Assembly: GCA_020091685.1 (NCBI GenBank)
Contig: CM034599.1
Span: 3,627,641-3,691,640, forward strand
Direction of reading: 5' to 3'
Length of the DNA stretch: 64,000 nucleotides
Source of the DNA: Lutjanus erythropterus
Taxonomy: Eukaryota > Chordata > Actinopteri > Lutjaniformes > Lutjanidae
Part shown: one piece after another, positions 1-11,263 of the stretch
Layout: the number at the start of each line of letters is the position of its first letter
How positions within the stretch are numbered: position 1 is the stretch's first letter
Notes under the pieces: model-generated
What the model saw: only the letters and a program-made list of their open reading frames with translations
Told to the model about the DNA's origin: nothing
Databases searched by the model: none
Program-made: the position numbers and the translations under genes

Positions 1-13
1 TCCATCACAGTTA

Positions 14-160
14 GTTTTGTGGTTTGTGGTGATTTAGAGACTAGCTTTGTAAAGTTTACCGCCTGTCATGCTGTTGCTCTGTGTACAGTGACACATAAAA
101 CAAGAGCTGAAACTTGAAACTACACCCTCTCTCATCAGTCAACTGCCAGCACATGTGGCC
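14..160 (+). repeat. Dispersed repeat Z, copy 1
   Basis: The GTTTTGTGGTTTGTGGTGAT block, followed by AGTTTAC(C/A)GCCTGTCATGC and a CAAGAGCTGAAACTT stretch, recurs at 10630 and 48806 in the same orientation with moderate divergence. The element type is unknown; three copies in 64 kb indicate an interspersed repeat. Confidence 0.65.
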
Positions 161-192
161 CTAGGGAATTTTTTAAATATGTGCACCAGCAA

Positions 193-230
193 ATATACAT
201 ATATATACATATATATATATATATATACAT
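193..230. repeat. TA-rich simple repeat
   Basis: Alternating AT with ATACAT interruptions over about 38 bp; an ordinary microsatellite. Confidence 0.85.
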
Positions 231-2049
231 CCAGGAGTCGACCTGTGCTACCTGGCCACCACCCTCTGTGTTTTAAGTTGTTGCACTTTAAGCCACATAA
301 TATAACCAGTTTTCATATAACCAGGAAATGAGAGATCCTCCTTCTTGTCTTCCCTTCACTTGTCCTCGTTTTTATCTTGCTGTCATCTTTTCAGGTCTTC
401 TTTTTGAAGTTGGATATTTCTGTCACAAAAATGCAAAATTAGCAGCATGTCTACATGTTAAAATGACGCAGGAGGACTATTTTTACCCTGCACTGTACAT
501 CCTCATAACCTCAATATTTTGTTGGCGTTTTTATTGTAGGGAGAAATATATAAAAAAAAACCTAATAAAACTTCTAGCATTCGCAGCTGCTATTAAACTC
601 TGCCAACTGGATCATGCAAGGAGGGAAATAATTGACATCTCTGAAGGGAAAAAAGCTAATAACAGTCAACTTTTCTGTCTTTTCTGGCCCTTTAACTTTG
701 TGAAGGTAGGAGTTTAGTTCCTGTACTCGGTAGTGTGTGCACAGTCTAACCAAACCTTTCTGCTGTGCACTCACTTTCATTCTTCTGCCTGTCTGTCTCG
801 TTGCCTACATAAAGTGTGTGATGTTTACCAGAGCAACCTTTCAACACAAGTCTGCCTGTGCTGGAGACAGAAAGTAGGCCACTTGGGCTGCTGCCTGACT
901 CAGGTCCTGTGTGCCGCTTGGTTTATTTCTGGACGTTCGGTTCATCGTCTGTGAACTTTGTTTGTCTGATAAACCTCATGGCTTCACCGGTCTGCATGCA
1001 GAGATTAGCATCTGTCTTTTTCCACCACGGCATTGTGGGACAGTTATGTAAGTCTGTGATGTCGAACTACGCCTTTAGAGGCTCAGGACTCTGATTGGTA
1101 CCCTGTTATGAAATGTGACACAACTTATTTGGTTGTCATCTTAATTATTTATACACACCTCTGTTGGATGTGAAAATTGGGTTGTTGTGCTCTGCTGCAG
1201 AACAAATCTTTCATTCTCTCAGAATAAAACTGAATAATATGAGAATGATGTGGAAACGGTGCCAGACGTACAGTACGTGGTGGATAAAACATTTTCTATT
1301 ATTCATCGTTTTACTGTTTTTAGTCTCCTATTCATAATTTAACGTGTTTTACATTTGCTCTGTTGTCTTTCCAAAATGAACCACATATGTATTATCTCTC
1401 TTTAACACAACAATTTATTTACTTGATATATTGAGTTAGAAAAGTCTTTTATTATTGAGCAATCATAGCAATCTTGATGCATAATATATTTTACTTCTAC
1501 ACAGGATTGAATTGTTCTCATTTTGTGACTTCTTGTTACTTTAAAAACACAGTGTACTTGTAATGATCCATAATTAGACACAACTTGCAAAGTCCAGGTC
1601 CCTTTTCCCTTTAACTTAATAGAAGACAAAACGCTTCTGCTGCTGGTCAGATTGTATCCATTTGTGGTCGCTTGTGGTAGCCTAGTTTAAAACGAACATG
1701 ACGCCCATGTTTACATCCATTTTGTTTCACCATCAAATAGGGAATTTACTTGTGTTGCGTGGCAGCTGGATTTGCAAGACCACAAGATCACACAAGAATC
1801 CATTTCGCCACATCTGTTTTTGTCTGCACCAGACTACAGGCATAGTTTTAGGTGTGCCGACAGCGTGAAGTGTCCATGGAAACGAAACGTCTTGAACAAA
1901 CAATGGCGGCTCCTGAAGAGGTTAGCGTAGACACTGTGATAGTATGAATTATGTCAGGACTGAAAAGTTGTGGAAAAGATGTTTTTACGCTCTCCTTCCG
2001 GCCATGTTAGAGGTGACAGGTGGTTCATTCAATCACCTGCCGAGTGTTG

Positions 2050-2083
2050 TTTTTTTTTTTTTTTTTTTGGGTTAGGGTTAGGG
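2050..2083. repeat. Poly(T) followed by TTAGGG-like units
   Basis: A run of about 19 T is followed directly by GGGTTAGGGTTAGGG, two and a half vertebrate telomere-type units. It is too short to call an interstitial telomere tract with confidence. Confidence 0.6.
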
Positions 2084-2113
2084 TGCCTGCCCCTTTCCAA
2101 ACAGTTTCTACGG

Positions 2114-2159
2114 ACAGTTTCCCAGATGGTTTTGTGTGGCAAACCATCTGGGAAACTGT
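2114..2159. repeat. Perfect 19-bp inverted repeat with 8-nt loop
   Basis: The left arm ACAGTTTCCCAGATGGTTT at 2114-2132 is exactly complementary to the right arm at 2141-2159, with loop TGTGTGGC. No coding role. It may be the remnant of a fold-back element or simply a cruciform-prone site. Confidence 0.85.
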
Positions 2160-3656
2160 GTCAGGTTAGGAATTTACAGTCCACTCTGAATCTTCAGGCA
2201 TCTAAGAATCTAACAGTGTTTTCCTCCAGACCTTGCTATCTGTTTCAGACACCACAGAAATATGCGCAGAATTAAAACGTCATGTTAACAGCCTTTCATA
2301 TTAGCAGCTTTATCAGCCGCTTCTAGGGACATAACAATATATCCAATATTGCAATAAAAAAAAGCCTCAATTCCGTACTGGATTGTAATATCTACTGTGG
2401 CACTACATGGATAATTGTTTTGTTTTATTGTTTTTATTTTATTTCATAAAAGTACTGCTACTGGCTTCTGCATTGTTTTTGTTTTGCAGTTGTACATACA
2501 TAATCCATGGCAATTTTGTGCACATGCTTCGGTCATGGCTGCTACTTTATTTTCTTAAAGGAAAAAAGCAGAAGCGCTTAAAGTTAAAAGGAAAAACTAC
2601 TTTTGTTGAAGAAAAAGTGATCCATGCTCAGATTTATTATTTAGTAAAGGACATTTTTTCAAGTTGTCATTTGTCTTTCATTTTTAATATCGCGATAAAT
2701 ATTGTATCGTGGACTTTTTATTGCTGATAATGCTGATATTATCGTGCATCAATACTTGGAATTGAATTTAGTTTTAAAAGTTCTTTTTTTTCTGCATCCT
2801 GATGATTTACAGTATCTTTTCCATGTTACACTTAGATGCCCCCTCCTCTCCAAACAAAGTACCATGTGGATTTATTCCTCCCTCCTCCTCTCTGTCTCTC
2901 TCCTCCTGGCCATGCTCAAATTACAAGATGCTGTTTTGTGCCGGTGTGCCACAGAGACCACGCATGAAATTTATTGGCCCGGAGTCCCGCCATTTGACAC
3001 GCAAGATGTGGCTAACAGATCTTGTGCCATTTCCCATCTCCTCCGGCTGCCGTGTAAAGCTGACCTTTCCTGCCTCCGGGCTATATTTAAACTCTGAGCA
3101 CCAGAGACTTATGGCGCCATGGGAAATTTTATTATCAACGCTCTCCATTTGTCTGACTTAATTCAGGCCTGCCGTAGATCGTGCCAAAAGCATGCCGTAT
3201 ATTTACACTCCGCCACGGCAAACAAGGGCACCGGTGACAAACCTCGACCGTCAACACCTTAGCGGGGGTGACGCCTGGTGGAGCATTCCTTTGAACTGCT
3301 CTGAGGAGCTGGAGCAGAGATTATAGGCTCTATTTACAGTGTGCATCAGCTGTGGAAAAATGTGAGAAGAATAAAGGAAAAGGGGAGCGATTTTATTCCA
3401 AGAAGCAGAGGGTGGACCACAGAGTCGAACACAAAGGGACTTGACATTTTGAAGAATCTCAGGTGGTAAAATGTCATAGATTTCAGCCACAGAAACATTC
3501 ATCAGCCTTTACTGTTTGTCGTCATTAAAGCAGACAGTAGGTTGAATGAGCTCCCACACAAACCACACACACACTTATTCTGTTTCATACTCTCACCCAG
3601 CCATCTGTCTAACCATTCTATGACACTCTGGCTTCTCTTTTTCTTCTCTCTGGCAG

Positions 3657-3843
3657 GGCTGAGATGGGAGTTCAGAGGGTGCTCCAGGTGGATCTGAAAA
3701 TGGAAAGCTTTCCAGAGCCGCTGGGCAGCCGCTGGATGGCCTGGCAGGTGGAGTACCCGGCCAGTCGTGCCGCCACACAAGAGGCTGAGACGGAGATCCG
3801 ACTGGCGCAGGAGGACCTGGCGGGCATCGTGCCCCTGGCCATG
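3657..3843 (+). CDS. tmem132d: TMEM132-family internal exon A (tmem132d-like)
   Basis: Internal coding exon of 187 nt. The first base completes a codon from the previous exon (phase 2 intron upstream), then 62 full codons follow, ending in phase 0. The acceptor is a pyrimidine tract ending CTCTGGCAG; the donor is ATG|GTGAGT. The peptide opens with AEMGVQRVLQVDLK, holds WMAWQVEYP in the middle and ends EDLAGIVPLAM, a pattern I recognise from the TMEM132 ectodomain. Family members are large type I membrane proteins of neural tissue whose ectodomains hold immunoglobulin-like and cohesin-like domains and are thought to act in adhesion. The exon is GC-rich compared with the AT-rich flanks, as expected of coding sequence. 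The ATG at 3664 is internal to the exon and is not the gene's start. Family assignment is firm once read together with exons B-D. The paralogue (D rather than C or B) rests on remembered similarity and is uncertain. Confidence 0.88.
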
Positions 3844-4266
3844 GTGAGTGCTGCCACTTCCAGCTCAGTGCCCCACCCGAAGAGATGAGATGGCTGCACA
3901 CTCATCACTCAGAATATGAAACAGTCCTGATGATTTAGAACATCATATTCTTTTATGTTTAAACTCTGAATCCTTGAGTCAACATTTGCATTCATTGTCT
4001 CTCAGCACATGAATGAAACACTTTGCATTGGAGATGCTGAGAATTGCTGCACTTTTAATCATGACTGGTGGCAGCCTTAAGGAAAAAGATGAATGTATTC
4101 ATGATCTGACACATCCTTTATACACATTTTCAATGAAGTATTTAGCAACAAAACATATATTTTACTAAACGTTTGAATAGCAAGGAGGATATTTAATTTT
4201 ACATCTTGTTGCCAAGTTCCCTGACATTGAAATACTGCTGGTGATGCGGTTATCATTTATATTAAT

Positions 4267-5021
4267 CAGTGGAGGGAGAAGTACACTGATCTTTTACTGT
4301 CCTGCATCCGACATACAAATGTGTTAACATCAAAATATACTTGAAGTACCAAAACTGAAAGTACTTATTATGCAGAAAAGCCCATTTCAGAATTGTATAA
4401 ATAATAATATTGGATTATAATCACTGTCATCACTGTTGCAGATGGTAAACATAGAGCTAACTTTAATGACTTAATGTACTGATTGTTTGCTTGTGAATTC
4501 TCCCCTTATCTTCTTACTTGCAAAAGGACTCCTGCACACTGTCTAACTTGCAATATATCATTTATGTGCAATGTTTCAGTACTAGACCTCTGTCAGGCAA
4601 AGCCGAGTACTGAAACACCACAAATAAATGATGTATTGCAAGTCAGACAGTGTGCGCGTGTCCTTTTGCAACTTTCTGGACTGCTCACCTCTCTCCAACG
4701 CACCTGTCTCATGTAATGGATGAGCAAAGTGTTTCTTTGTTCCCCTTATCTTGTCAAAAGTTTTAATAATACATAATATTTTATTTCATATTCTATTATT
4801 ACCCTATCTTATATTAATAATATGAATCTGCAAGGTAACTCATTTCTAATGTTGTCAGACAGATGCAGTGGAGTAAAATATACAATACGTCCCTCTGAAA
4901 TGTAGTCAAGTGAAGTATAAAGTAGCATAAAATGGAAATACTTGAGTAAAATACAACTACCTCAAAACTGTACTTAAGTGCAGTACTTGTGTAAATGTAC
5001 CTAGTTACATTCCCTCACCTG
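4267..5021 (+). repeat. 'AAGTACTT' family interspersed element, interrupted
   Basis: Starts CAGTGGAGGGAGAAGTAC, continues through AGTACTTATTATGCAGAA and CCCATTTCAGAAT, and after an insertion resumes with GAAATGTAG, AAGTATAAAGTAGCATAAAA and TACTTGAGTAAAATACAA, ending CTAGTTACATTCC. I recognise this as a very common teleost repeat with many AAGTAC/GTACTT words. A separate hairpin element sits inside it at 4518-4671. The frame at 4483-4716 lies across this insertion and is not a gene. Confidence 0.75.
4518..4671. mobile_element. Fold-back MITE-like hairpin inside the AAGTACTT element
   Basis: Two 66-bp arms (4518-4583 and 4606-4671) are inverted repeats matching at 57 of 66 positions by eye, separated by a 22-nt loop. 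The outer ends read TTGCAAAAGGAC and GTCCTTTTGCAA; the inner ends read AGTACT. The structure fits a palindromic non-autonomous DNA transposon. Target-site duplications could not be settled. Confidence 0.75.
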
Positions 5022-5289
5022 TATAAACCTGTGTAGTTTTACTTAATTCAAAACAAAGAACAGGCAAAAGAAAATGCTGTGTTAACAAAGAAAATATCCA
5101 GAGTAGATAAGACACTCAAAGTAAAATATGAAAACACGCAAACAGAAAATATCTCTTTGAATGAGCTTAATTAAAGCTCTAAAAGTATCTCGACATGTTT
5201 GAACGGCTTACTTACAGCATGAAGTTATTCTGTTGGTCCAACCTAATTTCCTTTGGTTGGTTTGCTCACCATAATTTATTAGTATTAAT

Positions 5290-6112
5290 TCAACTTTATT
5301 TACTAGGGTTCGGCCCAACTTAATTTAATCTAATTTTTATAGTAGTAAAATTACACTAGTATATAAAGTTGATCCAACCCAAGATTATTAAATTGGCTCA
5401 GAATTGGTTAATGCTGAAAGAAAACCATTTAATCACATGGAAATACTTTTGATGATTTAATTGAGATCATTAAAAGAATAAAGTTTGAGTATAGCTCATG
5501 CACTATTCAGGAGTATTTAATTAAAATTAATTTGACTTTCACCAGAACACCATACATGCTAATGCAGTAATTATAATCCAAGCTTATAATATAGACACAA
5601 AATCACTGAAAGAGACCATTCTGCATTAATAAGTACATTTACCTTTGATAATTTGATACTATTACATTTTACATTTTTTTTTAATTTTATTTACAATAGA
5701 GTACTTTTACTGAAAGTAAAGGTTTTGTCTGACTTGATTTAATAGGGTTGTTCCAATTAACTTTACCATGGTAAAATTATAGGCTACTAGCGAACGAAGT
5801 TGATCCAACCAGAGTAAATTAGGTTGGCCGACAGAATGGCTCAGTTCTGAAAGAAAGCCATTTGTTTTTTTACGTCTCATTAATATTTATTATAGAAATA
5901 CTTTCCATAATTTAATTAACTTCATTCAAAGAATAATAGCTCATACACTTTTCAGCAGTATATAAAATAATTGAATTGCATTTATGCTGCACTCATGCTA
6001 ATGCATTAGTAATAGCGCACTGAAAAGAGCCATAAAGAGCATAAAGAGTACTTTTACTCTTGGTACTTATGGCAGGACTTTACTTGTAACAGAGTACTTT
6101 TACTGAAAGAAT
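5290..6112 (+). repeat. Old tandem duplication, unit about 430-445 bp
   Basis: Words recur in the same order about 431-443 bp apart: AGTTGATCCAACC (5367 and 5798), GGCTCAG with GAAAG-AAACCATTT nearby (5395 and 5838), and CATGCTAATGCA (5556 and 5994). Each unit is followed by GAGTACTTTTACTGAAAG (about 5700 and 6091). The copies are clearly diverged. Confidence 0.65.
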
Positions 6113-7071
6113 CTTAACGCCTCGACTGCTGCTCAGAGCTGTAACGTAGGTGTGTGTGCGCGCGCGTATGTGCATGTGTGTCTGTCCACAGAGTGTGTAT
6201 AGGAGCAGGGCAGGTAGAGAGCATCTGTAGCTCCCAGCAGGCGTCAGATGGGGTCTAGAGTCTGGCTCTGGCCTGAGGGTACGCCTGGAGCGGTCTGTCT
6301 CCCTCAGCGAGGGAGGCACAGGTACTCTGTTGTGTAGATTAACCAAAGCTCCCCCTATAGAACCTCACGCAGAGAACCTTTCGCGCCTCTCTGCTGCTTT
6401 GTTCGCTGACCCAGAGAGCACTGCTTCAGATTTACATCAAGAATATTCAGGTGAAAAAATGAGCGACATCACTTGTGTTGCTTAAAGATTCGCCGTCACA
6501 TCAGCGCTGATTACTAAAACAAAACTTGCGTTCATTTCTATTTTAGTGCTTCTGATCTCCATGATACATACCTGACTGTTGTGTCAATGTTGTTCTCTAA
6601 GTATTGCCCGTAGCTGTGGAGATGATAGATGAGTGTGGGCGGTTGTTCCTGGATTCAGAGGAATGTGGCACATCCTCACCCACTGATCCATTCTCAGGAT
6701 AATTGAAGCTGTGTGTTTAATGCTGCAGTATTGTTCGAGTTCCTTTTTCTCACGTCATGTCATTGATGTAACAGCCTGCTTGCCTCGCTCGAGGAAAACA
6801 GTTTTCTTTCTCCCACGTCCTCCACCATCAAAAATTATGAAGATGATATGCACGATTATCTCTACTCATAAAAAGAATTTACTTTTGCCTGCTTAATGAA
6901 AAACACATTTTAAATAAAACATTTATTTTGATTGATTTCATTTGGCTGTCGTGCAAAAGTTACCATATCACAGGAAATACTTCTCCCCTGTTCTTTTTCC
7001 AAAACCTGCGTAAAAACAGAGTCCTCACGCCTCCAAAATCTAACATGCACTCATCAATTAATCAAAGGGGT

Positions 7072-7252
7072 ATGAAAACCGTTTTCCGTCTTACCTGTGG
7101 TGTTATTGATCCGTCTTTTTTTCCTAGATCGAGTTTTGAAAATATAGGCCATAGAGATGTGGCACTTAAAGCACCAAAACGACCATATGAAATATCCAAA
7201 ATAAAAAATGCATATTTTTAAAAAAACATCTAATCAAATTACTCAAGATTAT
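7072..7252 (+). repeat. TTAAAGGGACAGTTC family, internally deleted copy
   Basis: Contains CGTCTTACCTGTGGTGTTAT-TGATCCGTC, then TAGAGATGTGGCACTTAAAGC and ATTACTCAAGATTATT. These are recognisable pieces of the family whose best copies lie at 51181 and 36295. The middle is missing. The chance frame at 6928-7221 overlaps it. Confidence 0.6.
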
Positions 7253-7904
7253 TTTCTATTCATCGCTGAATTTTCTTGCACGCTGCACGTGAAATTGAAT
7301 TAAAAATTAAACACGTCCTGCAGAGTGGCATGATCCACAGTACTGACAGGAGTGTTGGATGATTTAATGCTGGCATGTTGAATTAGCATTTAACCTTTTG
7401 TTTAGTTATGATCACATCCTCTACGTGTCCCGATGAGGAAAAGACAAAGATATGAAAGTGTACTGCTGCTGGAGTGCCCTGGAATGATGCCTTTTTTCCT
7501 CCAATTGAGGAAATAAAATATCGGCAGTTTACTTTTTTTTTAAAGAACAAATCATCACTAAAGCCCCGATCAGACAGAACACAGTTTGTGCAGTGAGGGG
7601 CTTCTTTTTCCAAACAATGAGAAAAGTGTGGTGCAGAGAGAAAAAGTGAGAGAGAGCGCTTGTGTGGACTGAGGTTCTCAACATGATGAAACTATCCATA
7701 AAGTCAGCCTAAAATCTGATCGTCTGATGTGCTCGACTACTGATTTAAGTGTGTAAGTGTTTGCATGCATGCATCATAGGTGTGCTTCCATTCTTAAACA
7801 AATAGCATTATGCCTTATATTGCTTATAGAAGCATGTGTCCCGTAGTTGTTCTATGTGGCTGCAATATTAACAGCCGTCAGAAAAGTAACGGGATCGGTT
7901 TCTG

Positions 7905-8068
7905 AAATAGACATCACTGTTGAGTGCCGTCTCGTCTCTTTATATCGGAGAGAAGGCGGCCGTATCTATAGCCGATACCTCCAAAACTCTGCAACACACA
8001 CCAAAACTATCTAGATGTGTAAGAGTGAAAATACTTATTTTTGATTTTGGGCTGAACTGTCACCTTAA
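7905..8068 (-). repeat. TTAAAGGGACAGTTC family copy, reverse orientation
   Basis: Reads GAGAGAAGGCGGCCGT, CCGATACCTCCAAAACTCTG, ACCAAAACTATCTAGATG and ends GGGCTGAACTGTCACCTTAA, the reverse complement of the family's left end. Confidence 0.7.
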
Positions 8069-8155
8069 GTTGCAGTGCGCTGAGCTCTCTCAGCCACTGT
8101 TTCACATGTGCATACTGCTGCAGCAGCCTCAATCAGTGCTACCACTTCATCATCA

Positions 8156-8241
8156 GCCAAAACTACCTCGATGGATAAATAGCACTGCAGGCAAGAGGAA
8201 AAATGTGTATTTTTTTATTTTAGGCTGAACTGCCCCTTTAA
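8156..8241 (-). repeat. TTAAAGGGACAGTTC family, second reverse fragment
   Basis: CCAAAACTACCTCGATGGAT through AAATAGCACTGCAGGCAAGAG to GGCTGAACTGCCCCTTTAA is the same terminal part as in the copy just upstream, so two partial copies lie head to tail about 90 bp apart. Confidence 0.65.
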
Positions 8242-8481
8242 AACGTTTCACACACATTTCATTCTAATTATCTTGCTCATTTTACACAGATGAAGGGATT
8301 TATAGCTCTCTATAAATCATGTAACATTTTTTTCATAGCGGCAAATATCCATCTCAATTAACCTGATATTACATTATTTGCTAAACTTGGCTAAATCAAT
8401 TAAGGACAGGATAATTTAGGCAGGAGCCTCTCAGGAGGCAAGATGAATAGTGTTTCATGTGTACTACAACAGATGTGTATG

Positions 8482-8484
<3 letters not shown>

Positions 8485-8546
<62 letters not shown>
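8485..8546. repeat. (GT)31 microsatellite
   Basis: Uninterrupted GT repeat of 62 bp. Overlapping frames that translate to runs of Val-Cys or Thr-His on the two strands are artefacts of it. Confidence 0.97.
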
Positions 8547-8547
<1 letters not shown>

Positions 8548-9008
8548 CCCTGCATGTAGAAGAAGGCTTGATTTTTTTTTCCGTTTTCCGTACCTTGATT
8601 TGCTATTCTGTTCAGAGGGCCTGTCGGAGAGTCGGTGAAGCAGCTGCTCTCGTGTCGGAGAGAGTGTGGATACAGCGTGGTGAAAAAGATCGAGTTCACC
8701 GATCAGCCTTTCACACCTTTGATACCAGCGTTTCAAACATTTTCGTCATCTGACTTGTATTGAAAAGAGCCTGATTGGGACAATTTTATTCACTTTATTT
8801 TGCTTTATCTCGAGGCTGCACACGTTCTCTCCGCTTCTTTTCTACTTCATTTTCTTCCAAAGTGCTCCTTCCCCCGCGCAGACGACTTCCCAAGGTGCGC
8901 AGCATCTCCAGCCACTCCATGCTACTTAACACACAACACAAATACTTATACATGCAGACACATTCAGAACTCATTAACTCTGTCTGTCCCCCTTTTCTCT
9001 CTCTGCAT

Positions 9009-9015
9009 ACACACA

Positions 9016-9086
<71 letters not shown>

Positions 9087-9097
9087 ACACACACACA
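9009..9097. repeat. Compound (GCAC)n/(CA)n microsatellite
   Basis: ACACAC, then four ACGC units, a long CA run, one AGAC interruption and more CA; 89 bp. It produces the spurious 160-codon minus-strand frame at 8795-9277 and the frames at 8775 and 8800. Confidence 0.96.
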
Positions 9098-9284
9098 AGG
9101 CTTTTGCAATCTGCATGCACCAATATGAGAGAAGCACACAAGCGAGAAAGAGGAAGGCTGAATTAGATTACTTGGGATCACTGTGGCATGAAAGGCCCAC
9201 AGATAAGTTCCTCTCCCTTCCCCCTGCTGCTCTGGTAGAAAAGAGGAAGTAAGGTAATGTAAGAGCAGTGCCGTCAATCCCCCT

Positions 9285-9301
9285 TACACACACACACACA
9301 C
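9285..9301. repeat. Short CA repeat
   Basis: Seventeen bases of alternating A and C. Confidence 0.8.
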
Positions 9302-10629
9302 GCCACCCCCCTGCCATCACCACATTGCCTCCACCAAAGGGAAAACAAACTCAGTGGAAACCAGGTTTCTGCACACAAAACGGAAGTGTAATAGAGAGGT
9401 GAAGAGGGAGATGTAGCAGAGACTTGATATATGAAATGTGGGTGGACAGAAAATATGATAATCACGTGTGCCGTCTAGGAGACCAGGGAGGAGCAGTCAT
9501 AAAACAAATGTTGAGTTATTTGAAATTAGAACTTCAGTATTTTTCAACCTGGACTTTCTGTGTCAGAGTGACTAATGCGGATAATAATTTTTAAAACCAG
9601 TATTGAGCGAGACCGCTGAAGCCGTCAGCAGCGAAACAGGCTGCTACGTAAATCCTCAGAATGTTTGAACAATGGAAGCCACGCCCACATTTATACCTCA
9701 TCCACCTCAATACGCAGACAAGCTGTGTGAAAGCAGGTGTGGTCGAGAATTCAAACCACACAAGGTGATAAAAATCCAGAAAATACAAAAAACAGTATTC
9801 TGAAAGCCATACTTCAAAATGCCAAACTTTTATGAAAACGTCAAATTCATTCATTCTACATGACCTACATTCAAACATATGTTATGATAGATAAGTGGAC
9901 AGGCTCAGATTGTTATTCTAAGTGTCTGACAACATTATGGAAAGGAGAAAGAGTTTTTTTGTTAAAGATTCTTTTTGTTTAACCAGAGACAGACGATTTA
10001 TTGCTTTGCTTAAAGCCACCAGACTCAATTTACAGAAAACAGTATTTTTATCTTTGTAAAACACATTCATAGGCAAAATAAATCCTTAATTCACCGTTAG
10101 ATGTGAAAATATGAGAGCGAGGTTGCATATCAGAGAACCGGTGGGGATGAACGATGTGTACAGTCAAAGTATTATTACAACTAACTCTTTGAATTAAGAA
10201 TTTATTTCAACCAAAGCAGAGTTGGTGATTGTTGGAGCCGTGGAAAGATGAACCAAGATGTTTTTTTTAGCTTTATTTTGTTTCTTTCAAATTTGAATGA
10301 AGTTTGCTTTAACTAGGGATCTACCCGACTCAGGATTTTGTCAGTTAAGTCGGATTTGTCTGTTCAGTACGAATAGTTCAGTTTGCCACACTAAATTCCT
10401 ATATCAGCCTACATGAGTGTGTTTTACCAGTAAGACTCGTGTTTTAATGCCTTTCTTCACCATCTGTGACGTGAAAACATCAGATTTCCACACAGTCAGG
10501 AAAAACTAAAAGTGTCTGTTCTCCTTCTGGTATAAAATCCCAGCGCAGCGCGGAGCTGCTGTCCTGACAGGGTGCAGCAGCGCTGTGAGTCACTGCAGAG
10601 GGGGGGCGCTCTGTTTCTACTCTTCTCCA

Positions 10630-10715
10630 GTTTTGTGGTTTGTGGTGATTTAGAGACCTGGTTTGTAACGTTTACAGCCTGTCATGCAGTTGCATTGCTC
10701 TGTGTATAAGTGCAC
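10630..10715 (+). repeat. Dispersed repeat Z, copy 2
   Basis: GTTTTGTGGTTTGTGGTGAT through TTTACAGCCTGTCATGC and TTGCTCTGTGTA matches 14-100 closely. It sits in a longer interval (about 10313-10925) that also looks transposon-derived: it starts AACTAGGGATCTACCCGA and includes a GC-rich segment with GCAGCGCTG words. Confidence 0.65.
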
Positions 10716-10918
10716 TCATATAAACATATATTTATGATTCTCTTCATTATTATTCCTCATAGAAATGCGAGTATTCATATGCTTCTATAGGTTTTTTTTT
10801 CCTGTTATTGTACTTCACACTGACTGACAAAACAACAAAAGCAAAAAATAAACACCTGCTTGACTTGAAGGTTCTCAGTCAACCGAGGGATCTCCAAACG
10901 ATCATTTGAATCTTCGAC

Positions 10919-11263
10919 TTTAAGGGGCAGCTCAACTTTTTACAATGATAAAAATACTTTCTGTTGATGAAGTCTGATGGCTTTGAAGAAAGTGAAATAA
11001 TGGCTGTTCGTTATTTTAAAATAGGATCTTACTCTTGAGATAGGTCTTTCTCTGTAGGGATGTTTTGCATAATGTCAGACACTTAGGATAAAAATCTGAG
11101 TCTGTCAGTGGAAAAACAACCACTTTCGGTAGACGTGCATTGACGGTCAAAATTGCAGTTGCAGCCCGTTTCACGGATGGCGTCCAATTTCAAAAGTTGT
11201 TTTCCCCATTAGTCTCAAAAACATGGGAAAATACGGTTGTAAAATACTGAAGTTACTCTTTAA
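10919..11263 (+). repeat. Putative non-autonomous element with TTAA ends
   Basis: Begins TTAAGGGGCAGCTCAACTTT and ends AAGTTACTCTTTAA, an imperfect inverted pair of the kind seen in other TTAA-ended families here. About 345 bp with no coding capacity. The assignment is inference from the termini only. Confidence 0.4.

Larger units (their letters stand above)
1..3656 (+). other. Intron of the TMEM132 gene (3' part, phase 2)
   Basis: Intronic sequence running to the AG at 3655-3656; its 5' end is outside the window. It holds a dispersed repeat at 1-160, a TA-rich simple repeat at 193-230, poly(T) plus TTAGGG-like units at 2050-2083, and a perfect hairpin at 2114-2159. The 2.32-2.75 kb block is very AT-rich with ATATCG-like words and may be an old transposon remnant. 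From 2930 to 3260 the sequence is repeat-free, more balanced in base composition and unusually non-repetitive. The frames at 328-717 and 2702-3097 show no protein-family signature. Confidence 0.85.

Noticed and set aside
328-717. 129-codon plus-strand frame
   Set aside because: The translation resembles no family I know, and the sequence is AT-rich intronic DNA with simple A runs.
2324-2752. Possible AT-rich DNA transposon with ATATCG words
   Set aside because: The wording (ATATCGCGATAAATATTG) is suggestive, but no terminal repeats or second copy were found, so it is not listed as a feature.
8795-9277. 160-codon minus-strand frame with a Cys-Val repeat
   Set aside because: Produced by the CA/GT microsatellite, which has no stops in several frames.
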